64,000 bases of DNA from Sceloporus undulatus (taxonomy: Eukaryota; Chordata; Lepidosauria; Squamata; Phrynosomatidae), in contig NC_056527.1 in NCBI RefSeq assembly GCF_019175285.1, forward strand, positions 19,197,319 to 19,261,318, written 5' to 3'. Positions 53,871 through 63,560 of this stretch are shown here, piece after piece. Each line of letters opens with the position of its first letter. The first letter of the stretch is position 1. A program made the position numbers and the translations under genes. Below the pieces are notes generated by a model. It saw only the letters and a list, made by a program, of their open reading frames with translations. It was not told where the DNA came from and did no database searches.

Positions 53871-56258
53871 TGCAAATATTCCAGGCATGAGGAACACACA
53901 TACACCCACTGTAGTGGAGTAGTATTTACCTTCTGTTTGTTGGTAAGTCAGACACAGCTCCATCATGCCTTTACCCCATTAGCTGGTAAGAGGTCCTCCT
54001 TCCATTCCACCTGCTACTGCTTTTTCTCTCAGAGAGAGAATAGCAATCAGACACAGTGCTTTGGTCCTAGTGGTTGGTGAGAGGCACTCCAACCACACCA
54101 GTAACCACTGCTGTTGCCTCTGAAGGAGAAAAGAGCAGCCAGCATCTGCAGGACTTATTGATCCCTTTGCCCACTGTCATTCCATTTTCCTTGTGTCTTT
54201 TTAGATGGTATACTTGAGGAGAAGGAACTGTCAAATCAACAGTTTATTAGTCCACTCTGTGAGCCTTTTTAGCCAAAGGGTGGGAAATAAATGCTATAAA
54301 TTAATAAATTAATAAAAAAACTTACTGACGTTGCAGTTCAGGAGAATCAGCAAAATGTTCCATAAAAGTGCAATGATGGGTCCAACCATCCCCCCCACTG
54401 TTTGTGCCCAGCATCATTACTAATGCCAACAGTGTGTGGCAGCTAATTGTGTAGAGACAGGGAATACCATGAATTGGCTGGCGGCAGCACAGCTGCTTTG
54501 GAACTCTGCAAATCTCTTGCCACCTTTCCCAGCTTTGTTCAGAAATAAATAAATAAAACATTGAGTACCACCACTATATCATTCTATTCTTGGAATTAAG
54601 AACTCACCTGATCATCCATATGCCTGGCTACATTTTCCTACTCTTTCCATCTGAGTGGTGGGCTGTTGACTGGTGGTTGTTTAGCTGGAGCCAGAGGCTA
54701 TAGAGATAGGATTTAATGAAAACAAAGACAGGAGGCAGTACCTTCAGCTGTAATGTACATTTAGAAAACATTATGCGAGACACAAAATTAGAATGAGTTC
54801 TAAGGAGTCATTGATCAAAGTGACTGAAATGGTGGACATATCATTAGTCAGAAGTGTTTTTTATAGTTAAAGCTATTTTTTTTTTTTAGAATATGCAAAG
54901 CATAAAGCATGAAAACTATAAGAAAATACAAGCTCGTACTGCAAAACCAAGAAAGCAGCTATCACCAGAAACCAGATGGATTTTACTTTAAAGTAGCTTT
55001 GTATATTTTGATTGAGTATTCATTTATTCTCAGTTGGCTTCAGAGAGACTGCAAGATAGAACCAAGTTAACTGAAGAGGAAGAAAACCATGATTTTCAGA
55101 TGATAGGTATAACTTTTTAATACCACACACTTATTCTCCAGATGTCTGCTCAGTAAGTGAAACCATACCTAAAATAAGCTTCTGGTGCTGTTTAGCAGAC
55201 ATATTTTTAAAATCTGCTTTAAATATGCAGTATGTTGCCTTAACTTTGGATATGCTTCCTCAGTAATAAGCCTCAGAGAGTGCCAGCCTAGCAACTATGG
55301 GGAAAGCTGCAACTCATTGGTTTGCAATTATTACAGAGAGTTCACTTAACAGCTGGATTTGAATCTTCAGAGCACTGTGTTAACCCATCACCAACTTATT
55401 TTAGCATCACTTATGGAAAACGCAGAAAGAACTTGATGCACTATCTATAAAATATGTATTGCAATCTCTCCAGCCAATGTGTAAGTACTATATATGAGGA
55501 GCTCAGAGACTAGCTAAAAATAAGGAAAGAAGACAAGGCTGGGACTCTGCCCAGCATCTTGCCTGATTTAAGGCCGGAGAATTTGACATGGCTAAGTGCT
55601 GAGAACACTGTCTGAAAAGAATGGAAAGGACTGACATGATAATGTTATCAAGCTATGATAGCTAAGAAAGTAATGGGATATGAGTCAATGAGAATAATAT
55701 TTGATTCTATCCCTAAAGTTAGGGATGTAATTCTTTTGCTAATTTAATCCCTGAAAAAAGCAATGAGTAATTATAGCCATTTTCATCCTACTGTGAAAGA
55801 AAAATTTTCAAGACTATTTGCAGGTTGGGGCTTATCTTGCAAAAGTTTCATATTTTTTGCACATAAAACAGCTTTCTCTATGCAGGAAACAGAAAAATGC
55901 TGCTTTCTGAGCAGAAAATGCCGTAGTTGGGGATTTATCAGGCACAAATTTCACATGAGGTTTTTTTCCCCACAGAAAATAACATTTTCTGTGCACACAC
56001 ACAAAGCCACATGCAAAGTTTTCACAAAGTCCCAAACTTGAAAAATTCTTGTCAGTTCAGAATTCTTCTCATCAGGGTTTTTCAGCACCCAAGAAACGCA
56101 TTTTCCCACCATATTGTTTTCATCCCTACCTAGAATGCAGGTGCTTCATTAAACCAGCAAAAGTGTGCTTTTGATCAAAACCCCACAGGCAAAGAGTGTT
56201 TACAGTCCCAAGTCAGGAAAGATTTACTCAAAATGAGAAAGGTACAGATCTGACTTGA
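53871..56258. other. Intergenic, with relic tail at 54255-54320
   Basis: 'TGTGAGCCTTTTTAGCCAAA' + 'GGGTGGGAAATAAATGC' + (TTAATAAA) is a plus-strand 3' tail of an old non-LTR element. The rest, including 54.9-55.8 kb, is AT-rich unique sequence without exons. Confidence 0.45.
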
Positions 56259-56500
56259 GTTGCATCTACACTGTAGAAATAATAATAATGCAGTTTGACA
56301 TGACTTTAACTGCCATGGCTCCATCCTACAGAATCCTTGGAATTTTAGTTTCGTGAGACACAGCACTCTTGGGCAGAGAAGGCTAAAGACCTTATAAAAC
56401 TACAAATCTCAGGATTCCATAAGCTGGAGCTACAGCACTTAAAGTGCATTATTTCTACAGTGCATTATAAACTGCATTATTTCTACAGTGTAGCTGCACC
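56259..56500. mobile_element. Palindromic MITE with internal end duplication
   Basis: Ends GTTGCATCTACACTGTAG and CTACAGTGTAGCTGCACC are inverted repeats. The right-hand motif 'GCATTATTTCTACAGTG' is present twice (56447-56463 and 56474-56490), so this copy has a duplicated right terminus. Confidence 0.88.
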
Positions 56501-56959
56501 TCTAGTGCCTTCGGATTCATTGGAGTTAGGACTAGATATAAAAAGAAAAGGAAGAGGACTGTGCACTGCATATGCTTTCTAAATACAAATGTGAAATGTT
56601 TGTAGCTATGCTGCCTGTGCCTGCCAACTGTTACAACTGTTCGAAATTTATTTCAGACACAATTAACAGTCTCTTGTGTGTGGACAGGATTTCATGTTGT
56701 GGCAGATCTAAGAAAATAAGCATGTTCAAGATGGAACTTGTTTTCTTACCTTTTCAAAAAATAATAACCTATGTAGTATTTTATTTATTTGATTGGTTGG
56801 TTGATTGATAGCCCACCTTTCTTCCAAAAGGAGGCTCAGTGCTCTCATAGCATGTGACCTCTGCTAATATATTCCTCCCTTCTTGCCCAGGATAGATGCA
56901 TCCTGGATGCAGTGCATACATAATCATTCTATTGTGGCCAACATGTTGCTGTCTGGCTG
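56501..56959. other. Intergenic, with minus-strand LINE/SINE tail near 56780-56845
   Basis: 'TTTATTTGATTGGTTGGTTG' then 'AGCCCACCTTTCTTCC' is the complement of the 'GGAAGAAAGGTGGGCT + (TAAA)' tail type. Remainder unique. Confidence 0.5.

Positions 56960-57003
<44 letters not shown>
56960..57003 (+). repeat. (CTAT)n microsatellite
   Basis: About 11 CTAT units at the tail side of the next SINE. Confidence 0.96.
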
Positions 57004-57004
<1 letters not shown>

Positions 57005-57140
57005 TATTGTGTGCCTCCAAGTCATTTCTGACTTATGGCAACCCGAAGGCAAACCTATCATGGGGTTTTCTTGGCAAGCTTTGTTCAGAGGAGGTTTGCC
57101 ATGGCCTTCCCCTGAAGCCAAAAGAGTGTGACCTGCCTGG
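57003..57140 (-). mobile_element. tRNA-derived SINE (ACASINE2-like), head missing
   Basis: Plus strand 'ATTGTGTGCCTCCAAGTCAT', 'ATGGCAACCCGAAGGCAAAC', 'GGTTTGCCATGGCCTTCCCC'. After 'GAGTGTGACCTGCCTGG' it passes into 'AAATGCCCATGCCCTAATC' with no tRNA head. Confidence 0.88.
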
Positions 57141-57164
57141 AAATGCCCATGCCCTAATCCTACC

Positions 57165-57245
57165 ATCCGTGGGTGGTGGATCATGGACAGACAAGGCACA
57201 CAACTCCAAAATCCATCCTTGAGCAGAACAAAATGTCCCCTTATT
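57165..57245 (+). repeat. Uncharacterised dispersed repeat, copy 2 (left part)
   Basis: 'GACAGACAAGGCACACAACT', 'CCATCCTTGAGCAGAACAAA' parallels 41273-41326. Confidence 0.6.
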
Positions 57246-57775
57246 ACCCCAGGATCCAGCCTTCAGTCACCCCTCTGTGACCTTTGATATCAAATCAATA
57301 TCTAAAAGGGATGTTTTAGGCAAGCAGACAAAAAGGGGTTCCCTAACAGAGGAAACCAGCCATGCCATATTGGGACGTCCAGATGATTCAGCATGGGAGA
57401 AGCCGGGGCACTTAGCCGACATCACTTAAAATCAGAATCTGCATAATCCCTGTGCTAAGGAAGTGATGGTGGTGAGCTAAACTTGGAAATTGTTTACATA
57501 CAGCAGCAAATGGAGCTTCCTTCTGGGAGTGTGTATGAGAGTGTGCTTGTCTGGGTGAACTCCAATTTTTTTTTAATAAACTAAATTTGGAAAACTGCCT
57601 CTAGAGTTCTCTGGTTTTGGAACTGTTATACAAAGGCACAGATCCCTGCTTTATATTACCAGAGCCTTTTCACTGCTTCCTATTGAACTAAATTAATTTC
57701 CTCACTGAGTATAATTTCTGGATGCTCTGTCAGGACCCCTTGTAATTTAGTTAACACTCTGAGAAATAAAGGTAC
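57246..57775. other. Unassigned segment between the two parts of the dispersed repeat
   Basis: Absent at the corresponding place of copy 1 near 41.33 kb, so it is either an insertion here or deleted there. No terminal repeats recognised. Confidence 0.4.
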
Positions 57776-58075
57776 TGCTGTGAGAACTGGAAAGCCTGTG
57801 GTGAACTGGAGATCAGCTCCTAGAGTCGAGGATGGAGGGAAAAGAAACCACTGTCCCAAAATACACACTTGTGCAAAAGAAAAAGATAGGTATCATTTCC
57901 CAAAATTAAATAAACCATGCCATGGCAACAAAGAAAGCTGTTCCTCTTAGTCATGGGTGGTAGGATGAATGTGTGGAAGGGCTCTCACCTTATCCCACAG
58001 TGCCAATTTGTGCAACAAGAACAAAACCCAAGATGATCCTCATGTCTAAAAACAGTTTTCCTTTGAAGGATGAAA
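57776..58075 (+). repeat. Uncharacterised dispersed repeat, copy 2 (right part)
   Basis: 'GAACTGGAAAGCCTGTGGTG', 'AAAATACACACTTGTGCAAA', 'ATTTCCCAAAATTAAATAAA', 'ACAGTTTTCCTTTGAAGGAT' align with 41357-41640 at clearly recognisable identity. Confidence 0.75.
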
Positions 58076-58177
58076 AGAAGACATTTCCTGGAAAAGGAGA
58101 ACCTTTGGTCACCCTGTGTTAGTCCCTCAACATGCACCCACAACCCCTTTACACCCACCCACTTTCCTTCACACCAA

Positions 58178-58285
58178 AGTGACCAGATGTCCTTAGTCAT
58201 GCTCAAAATAGGGGACATTTTGATATTTCACTTGGACAGAATGTTGAAAGGGAAGATATGTCCTGGAAAAGGAAGATGTCTGGTG
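58178..58285 (+). repeat. 'GGGTGACCA' repeat family fragment
   Basis: 'AGTGACCAGATGTCCTTAGT', 'CATGCTCAAAATAGGGGACA', 'TTGATATTTCACTTGGACAG'. Confidence 0.7.
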
Positions 58286-59298
58286 AAATGTATAGATGGG
58301 AGACACCTGGTTTAACAAAACTACATGTGAAAGGGATCTAGGAGTCCTAGAAGACTACAAGTTGAACATGAGCCAACGGTGTCTAGATCAAGGGAAGAAA
58401 TAGAGCCACTCTATTCTGCTTTGGTCAGGCCTCATCTGGAATACTGTGTCCAGTTCTGGGCACCACAATTCAAAAAGGATATTGAGAAGCTGGCGCATGT
58501 CCAAAGGAGGGCAACTAAAATGGTGAAGGGTCTGGAAACCATGCCTTATGAGGAGAGACTTAGGGAGCTGGCTCTATTCAGACTGGAGAAGAGATGGTTA
58601 AGAGGTGACATGATAGCCCTATTTAAATATTTGAAAGAGATGTCACATTGAAGATGGAGCAAGCTTGTTTTCTGATGCTCCAGAGATTAAGACAAGGAGC
58701 AATGGATTCAAACTACAGGAAAACATTAGTTGGGACCTCCTGACTGTAAGAGCTGTTTGACAGTGGAACACACTCCCCCAGAAAGTGGTGGAGTCCAGTG
58801 GCGCTCCTGCACTGGGTCTCACCTGGTGTGGGTGTGGGTGTGTTCCAGGGATGGAACGTCCAGCTGGGTTTCTGGCTGCATGGGGTGCACAGGAGCTCAC
58901 AGGACACACTGATGCAAGAGCAGGGGGGCAGAGAAGCATGCACATGGTGGAGAAAAGCATGTGCAAGTGGGCCAGTACTCCTTGCACAGACCAGAGCTGT
59001 GCACACGGTGGGTGTGGAGTTGTGCATGTGTGTATGCACCAGAGCAGCATGCGCAAGGGGCGGGGATGGCATGCGATGTATAAAATGGCACAATGGGTTA
59101 GTACTGAGGTGTCACCTGGTGCGATCTGCACCCCCCCCCCCCCAACACACACACACATAGTGATGTTACTGGTGGAGTCTCCTTCTTTGAAGGTTTTTAA
59201 ACAGAGGCTGGATGGCTATCTGTCAGGAGTGTTTTCCTGAATGGCAAGGGTTAGACTGGGTGGCCCTTGAGGGCTCTTCCAGTTCTGTGGTTCTATGG
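58286..59298 (+). mobile_element. CR1 LINE 3' end, split by a hAT-like element
   Basis: The 5' part (58286-58795) contains the C-terminal reverse transcriptase reading. An open segment of 90 codons from 58379 reads [32 protein letters not shown] and [20 protein letters not shown], the conserved CR1 tail. After the 58796-59171 insertion the 3' end resumes: 'TCTCCTTCTTTGAAGGTTTT', 'AACAGAGGCTGGATGGCTAT', 'CTTCCAGTTCTGTGGTTCTA'. An internal deletion of roughly 50 bp lies near 58381. 5'-truncated. Confidence 0.93.
58796..59171. mobile_element. hAT-type non-autonomous transposon (376 bp), 8-bp TSD
   Basis: Starts CAGTGGCGCTC and ends AGTGATGTTACTG, imperfect hAT-like termini. GTGGAGTC lies immediately outside both ends (58788-58795 and 59172-59179), an intact 8-bp target duplication as expected for hAT. 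'TCACCTGGTGTGGG' near the left and 'TCACCTGGTGCGATCTGCAC' near the right recur inside, and a C-run plus (CA)n lies before the right end. Frames of 120-171 codons here are spurious. Confidence 0.85.
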
Positions 59299-59660
59299 AC
59301 TATGTCACTCCTTCTGCTCCCTTCAGAGAGGTGAAAGGGTCAACGAGGAATGAAGCTACTGGCATTCCTCATTATCCCCTTCTGCTCTTTTCAGGAACGT
59401 TCAAGAGAAGGTGGGAAAAGGTGCAGACATGCACTTCTTCTCTGCTGTTCTCTTTTCTTTTTGAAGAGCTAGAGACGGGAGAGGCCTAATCGGCCAGGAT
59501 GGCCAGCCTCACCTCACTTTTTCCTTTCACACACAGATAAGTTTCCCCCCTTCGCTTGTTCTCATCATCACCCAGCGAGACTGTCCTTCAGGAATCGGGA
59601 AGTGTGAGGAAAGCATGACATTTCTTTCACAAGAAGCTGCCACATCTGTGTGTATGAGGC
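59299..59660. other. Intergenic, no gene seen
   Basis: Unique, slightly GC-rich. Confidence 0.45.
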
Positions 59661-60260
59661 AGGGTGACCACAGGTCCTCCTTTTCAGCCTTCTGAGCCCT
59701 GGTGGCACAGTGGTTAAATGCCTGTACTCAGCCACTCACTCACAAACCCTAAGGTTGCAAGTTCAGTCCCAGCCAAGGGCTCAGGCTCAATTCAGGCTTG
59801 CATCTTTCCCAGGTTGCTAAAATGTACCCAGATTGTTGGAGGCAATTAGCTTACACTTTGTAAACGACTTAGGGAGTGATTTACACTTGCTATAGAAATG
59901 TACTTGCTATTGCTATTGCTACTCTGTCCAGGAGGAATTCCAAAATGTCCTCCATTTTGAGCATCGCTAAGAAGTGTGAATTTACATTTATAGAAGTGTT
60001 TTGAGCTTCCATTTGGTAGTCTCTTCCAATTTTCTCAAATGTTCTACATTTGAGGGTGTAGGGTGCCTTGTTCTCTTTTGTGGTTAGGACATCTGGTTGG
60101 AATTCCAAAACGCCCTCCCTTTTGAGCATGACTAAGAAGCATGGATTTACATGACTATGAGTGTTTCTAGCTTTTAGTTGGCCGGCTCCTCCATTTTTCT
60201 GTAATGTCCTCCATTTTGCAGTGCCTTATCCTCCTTTGCAGTTAGGACATTTAGTCACCT
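59661..60260 (-). repeat. 'GGGTGACCA' repeat family, two tandem copies, with SINE inserted
   Basis: Starts AGGGTGACCACAGGTCCTCC. After the Sauria SINE (59694-59931) two units follow, each with 'GGAATTCCAAAATGTCCTCC'/'GGAATTCCAAAACGCCCTCC' and 'GAGCATGACTAAGAAGCATG'. It ends 'GGACATTTAGTCACC'. Repeat class unknown. Confidence 0.7.
59694..59931 (+). mobile_element. Sauria SINE, full length
   Basis: 'GAGCCCTGGTGGCACAGTGG' (A box), 'GGTTGCAAGTTCAGTCCCAG' (B box), 'GGAGGCAATTAGCTTACACT' and 'TAAACGACTTAGGGAG', ending in TTGCTATTGCTATTGCTAC. Inserted in the 'GGGTGACCA' repeat. Confidence 0.95.
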
Positions 60261-60275
60261 TGCTGTGAGAGAGGG

Positions 60276-60600
60276 AGTGTGGGTCAGGGTGACCCAGTGT
60301 CCTAACAACAAAGGAGGACAAGGCACTGCAGAATGTAAGACAGTCAAGAAAATGGTAGGCTGTGACCAAATAAAAGCTAGAAACACATATAATTGTAAAT
60401 TCATTTTTAAGGCATGCTGAAAATGGAGGACATTTTGAATTTCCTCCTGGAGAGGAGGTGAACATAAAGGGGTTGTGGGGGTTGTGCTGAAGGACTAGTG
60501 AGCAAATGTCTTCCTTTTCCAGGACACGTCCTACATTTCAACCTTCTCTTCAGGAGGAATTCCAAAATGTCCTCATTTTGAGCATCACCTAAGAAACCTG
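60276..60600 (+). repeat. 'GGGTGACCA' repeat family copy
   Basis: 'AGGGTGACCCAGTGTCCTAA', 'AAGGCATGCTGAAAATGGAG', 'GACATTTTGAATTTCCTCCT', then an inverted partial copy ('AGGAGGAATTCCAAAATGTC'). It lies head to head with the preceding block. Confidence 0.7.
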
Positions 60601-60683
60601 AGGCAAATGCTGAAGGGTTTTTTCCCCCTTAATTTTGGCACAATGGACAAACGAAAGGAATAATTTTAAATGTAGATACACGG

Positions 60684-60900
60684 GCCAAAACACACTGCAG
60701 AAATAATCCAGTTCGAAACAGCTTTAATTGCCCTGGCTCAATGCTAGGGAATTCTGGGAACTGTAGTTTTGTGTGACATTTAGCTTTCCCTGATAGAGAG
60801 CTTTGGTGCCACAATAAACTGCCATTCCCAGGATTCTCTAGCACTGAGCCAGGGCAGTTAAAGCGGTTTCAAACTGGATTATTTCTGTAGTATGTTTTGT
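60684..60900. mobile_element. Palindromic MITE ('CCAAAACACACTGCAG' variant)
   Basis: 'CACACTGCAGAAATAATCCA' pairs with 'TGGATTATTTCTGTAGTATG'. Centre 'GTGTGACATTTAGCTTTCCC'. Same variant as 47438 and 61499. Confidence 0.92.
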
Positions 60901-61036
60901 TGCTGATAAAAGTACAATGTTAAGCATTTGTCCTACTTGGACTTCTCTAGACTGCAAGCCAACAAGGCATTTTAAGAAAGAGAGAAGTTCATCAGACAAA
61001 AAGTAGCAGAGTGTCTAATACAGCACACATAACGTC
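60901..61036. other. Intergenic
   Basis: Nothing recognised. Confidence 0.4.
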
Positions 61037-61225
61037 GGCTGCATGCATACTGCAGAAATAATCCGGTTTGACACCGTTTTTAACTGCCATGGCTCCATGC
61101 TATGGACTTCTGGGATTGGAGATTTGTTGCTGCAGTAGAGCAGAGTTCAGAATGCCATAGTATGGTGCCATGGCAGTTATAAAGGGGTGTCAAACTGGAT
61201 TGTTTCTGCAGTGCGGATGCGGAGT
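61037..61225. mobile_element. Palindromic MITE
   Basis: 'GGCTGCATGCATACTGCAGA' pairs with 'TCTGCAGTGCGGATGC'. 'TTTGACACCGTTTTTAACTG' pairs with 'TTATAAAGGGGTGTCAAACT'. The central arms are partly degraded. Confidence 0.88.
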
Positions 61226-61286
61226 CTACAGTCTTCCCGCCTTGGAGGCGCCTTTCCAACTGAGAAGGAGAAGACAAGAGCCAGGG

Positions 61287-61460
61287 TGGTGTTTTGGTCT
61301 TGACTTTGGGTTTTAATCCCGGCTCAGCCATGGAATCTCACCAGAGGGACCTTAGACAAGTCACACTCTCTCAGCTTCAGAGGACGGCCAGGGCAAAACG
61401 TCTTTGAAGAAGCCCAGAAAACCCCATTTAGAGGCACCCTAAATCGGAAACGTGTGGCGT
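61287..61460 (+). mobile_element. tRNA-derived SINE (ACASINE2-like)
   Basis: 'GGTTTTAATCCCGGCTCAGC' (B box region), 'GACAAGTCACACTCTCTCAG', 'GAAAACCCCATTTAGAGGCA', 'ACCCTAAATCGGAAACG'; the AAC tail is lost. Confidence 0.85.
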
Positions 61461-61462
61461 GG

Positions 61463-61872
61463 CCGCTTATGTGTTGCACTGCAACTCTGGAGACCAGAGT
61501 CTGCAGAAATAATCCAGTTTGAGACCGCTTTAACTGCCCTGGCTCAATGCTAGGGAATTCTGGGAACTGTAATTTTTTTGAGACATTTAGCTTTTTCTGG
61601 TGCCACAATAAACTACAGTTCCCAGGATTCCCTAGCACTGAGCCAGGGCAGTTAAAGCGGTCTCAAACTGGATTATTTCTCCAGTGTTTTGGAGCTAGGG
61701 TTCGATTCCCAGTCCAGTCATAAAACCCACTGGGCGAGTCACACTCTCTCAGCCTCAGGATGGCCATGGCGACGCCTGCTCTGAACAAAGGCTGTCAAGA
61801 AAGCCCCAGGAGAGATTGGCCTTAGGGTCGCCATAAATCGGGAACGATTTGAAGGCACACAACAACAACAAC
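61463..61872 (+). mobile_element. tRNA-derived SINE split by a palindromic MITE
   Basis: Head remnant 'GTTGCACTGCAACTCTGGAG' at the left, then MITE 61499-61692, then 'AGGGTTCGATTCCCAGTCCA' (B box), 'GAGTCACACTCTCTCAGCCT', 'GAACGATTTGAAGGCACACA', (ACA)n. As at 47402, the insertion lies in the tRNA-like part. Confidence 0.88.
61499..61692. mobile_element. Palindromic MITE nested in SINE
   Basis: 'TCTGCAGAAATAATCCAGTT' pairs with 'ACTGGATTATTTCTCCAGTG'. Inner arms 'GAGACCGCTTTAACTGCCCT' and 'GGGCAGTTAAAGCGGTCTC' pair perfectly. Confidence 0.92.
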
Positions 61873-61982
61873 TGTGGAGGCAGAGGAGGCTTCCAAAGCC
61901 TGCCATGGAGAGGTTAATGCGAAGGCTTCGCGTTGTAGTTTATTCGCAACGGAGGGAGAGGCGGGAAAGGCTCCAGGTGAAT

Positions 61983-62072
61983 GGCTGCATCCACACTGGA
62001 GAAATAACCCGGCTTGGCACCGCTTTAACTCTTTTCTGGCTCAAGGCTATGGAATTCTGGGAGTTGGAGTGG
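61983..62072 (+). mobile_element. Palindromic MITE, left half only
   Basis: 'GGCTGCATCCACACTGGAGA', 'CTTGGCACCGCTTTAACTCT', 'GAATTCTGGGAGTTGGAGTG' match the left half of the 14577 variant. The right half is missing. Confidence 0.8.
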
Positions 62073-62089
62073 AAGGGGGCCTCATGGGG

Positions 62090-62560
62090 GTTTCTGGGTA
62101 AGATTTCCTCAGAGGGGGGGACTGACACACCAGACGTCCTCCTTTTCCAGGACATGCCTTCGCTCCAGGAGGCAGTTCAAAGATGTCCTCTGCACGATTT
62201 CTTCAGAGGAGGGTTTGCCACACACCCGGCGCCCTCCTTTTTCCAGGACATGCCCTCCATTTCCCCCATCTTTCCAAGATCAAGCCCCAAAAGGCCAAGA
62301 TTTCTTCAGAGCCCTCCATTTCAGCCTTCGCTCCAGGAGGCAGTTCGAAAAGGCCCTCGATTTCTGCACACGATTCCCTCAAAGGCAGGTTTGCCACACC
62401 AGAGAGGCCCTCCTTTTCCAGGACCTCCCCTCCATTCCCTCCTTCTCTCCCCAAAATGCCTTCGGGCATCTCTGGGCAAGAGTTCTTCCGAGAGGCGGGT
62501 TTGCCCTGGCCATCCTCTGAAGGCTAGGAAGGAAAGCTCCTGCTGCCAACGTCTTCCTTC
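62090..62560. repeat. Locally duplicated composite of SINE and 'GGGTGACCA'-type pieces
   Basis: 'CCTTCGCTCCAGGAGGCAGT' occurs at about 62157 and 62328, each followed by a 'GATTTC/GATTCC..CAGAGG/AAAGGCAGGTTTGCCACAC' segment, a roughly 172-bp duplication. SINE-like 'TTCTTCAGAGGAGGGTTTGC' pieces and 'CCTCCTTTTCCAGGAC' pieces alternate. The 255-codon frame over this block is a repeat artefact. Confidence 0.65.
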
Positions 62561-62765
62561 CAGTGAGTCTCGAAGGGGCAACAACAACAAGATCTCTCTA
62601 GCTACTCAGTGCACAGACAAACACGGCTATGTCTTCCAATCCCCTGAGCATTTGCCTCCGCCTCTGATTTAGTCCTTTGAACCCTCTGAAGAGAATCCGG
62701 AGAGTCTACCGCGCTTTGCCCTTGGTCCCCGGGGGCTTTCCTGGGGCTGGAATCCGAGTCCCTAG

Positions 62766-62876
62766 TTCGGAGGAGGCTTGCCACTGAAGGCAATGGCTCT
62801 CCCCGGAGGCTGAGAGAGTGTGATCCCTGGTCTCCAGAGTCTCATAGTCCAAGACTGCACCCTCTCTACCGCCTCT
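62766..62876 (-). mobile_element. tRNA-derived SINE remnant at the CpG island edge
   Basis: 'AGGAGGCTTGCCACTGAAGG', 'CCCGGAGGCTGAGAGAGTGT' then directly 'TCCCTGGTCTCCAGAGTCTC' and 'ATAGTCCAAGACTGCACCC': a minus-strand SINE with the middle deleted, joining body to head. Confidence 0.75.
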
Positions 62877-63035
62877 GCCTTTTTTACCTGGGGAGGGGGC
62901 CGTGGGCTGCCCTCCTCCTCTCCTCCTCCTTTGCCCATCCTTCCTTCTCCCCATCCCCGACCGCCCCCAATTCCCTCCCCGATGGATCGGTCTCTGTTCT
63001 GGGTCTCCTCCGCTTCGTTCGTGGCTCCTTCCTTT

Positions 63036-63077
63036 GGGGGGGGCGAGGAGGGCGGGGAGGGGAGGGGAGGGGAGGGG
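63036..63077 (+). promoter_or_regulatory. G-quadruplex-forming G-rich tract
   Basis: Eight G, then GCGAGGAGGGCGGGG, then a series of AGGGG repeats: at least six G-runs of four or more within about 42 bp. This satisfies the usual G4 pattern many times and can also act as Sp/KLF binding sites. Confidence 0.7.
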
Positions 63078-63095
63078 TCTCAAGGCTTGGCAAAC

Positions 63096-63113
63096 GGCGG
63101 CGGCGGCGGCGGC
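63096..63113 (+). repeat. (GGC)n short tandem repeat
   Basis: About six GGC units in the CpG island. Confidence 0.9.
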
Positions 63114-63188
63114 TCCTCTCTTATTGCCATTGAGTTGCGCTTCTCCTCTTCAGGCTGCAGGGAAGAGCTGCCCGGCTCCTTGCTCCTT

Positions 63189-63214
63189 CTTTCCTTCCTT
63201 CCTTCCTTCCTTCC
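63189..63214 (+). repeat. (TTCC)n microsatellite
   Basis: About six TTCC units, polypyrimidine on the plus strand. Confidence 0.92.
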
Positions 63215-63560
63215 GGATCGTCGAGGAGAAGAGGGTCCAGCAGGAGGGCCATCTCCCTTCCCCTGGCTGAGCGGGGCTCCTTGGGAGAAGGGAAAGACCC
63301 CTCGCGCCCATCCTTCAAAGGAGGGATCGCTTGCCCTGATCTTGCCAGCTGATCGAGGGGTGAAGAAGAGGGCATGAAGTTGGGCACAAAGTCGCCTCTT
63401 TCTTCTTCTCCTCCTCCTCCTCCTTTCCTTGCCTCACTTCTGCCTTTGATGGACAGGCATCAAGATCCTCTCTCTCCCCGGTGAGACCTTCCTGCTCCTT
63501 CCTCCCTTGGAGACTTTTTCCCGTCCCCTACAACTCCTGCTTCTTCCTCTCCTTTTGGGG

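Larger units (their letters stand above)
62877..63560. promoter_or_regulatory. CpG island / putative promoter
   Basis: The sequence turns GC-rich with many CpGs ('CGACCGCCCCCAATTCCCTC', 'TCCGCTTCGTTCGTGGCTCC', 'CGGATCGTCGAGGAGAAGAG'), unlike the CpG-poor intergenic DNA. GC-box-like 'GAGGGCGGGGAGG' lies at about 63048. No clear TATA box is seen, as is common for CpG-island promoters. It lies 0.4-1.1 kb upstream of the terminal ATG, so a promoter for that gene on the plus strand is the simplest reading. The transcription start cannot be fixed from sequence. Confidence 0.65.

Noticed and set aside
58643-59240. Frames of 120-171 codons on both strands
   Set aside because: They lie mostly in the hAT-like insertion, whose ends and 8-bp duplication explain the segment as a transposon without coding capacity.
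61905-62672. 255-codon frame near the CpG island
   Set aside because: It passes through a half MITE, SINE pieces and a local duplication, with no recognisable domain.
62820-63377. 185-codon plus-strand frame in the CpG island
   Set aside because: GC-rich sequence depletes stops. The peptide is low-complexity Gly/Ser/Pro, its start lies in a SINE remnant, and the frame is not joined to the ATG at 63977.
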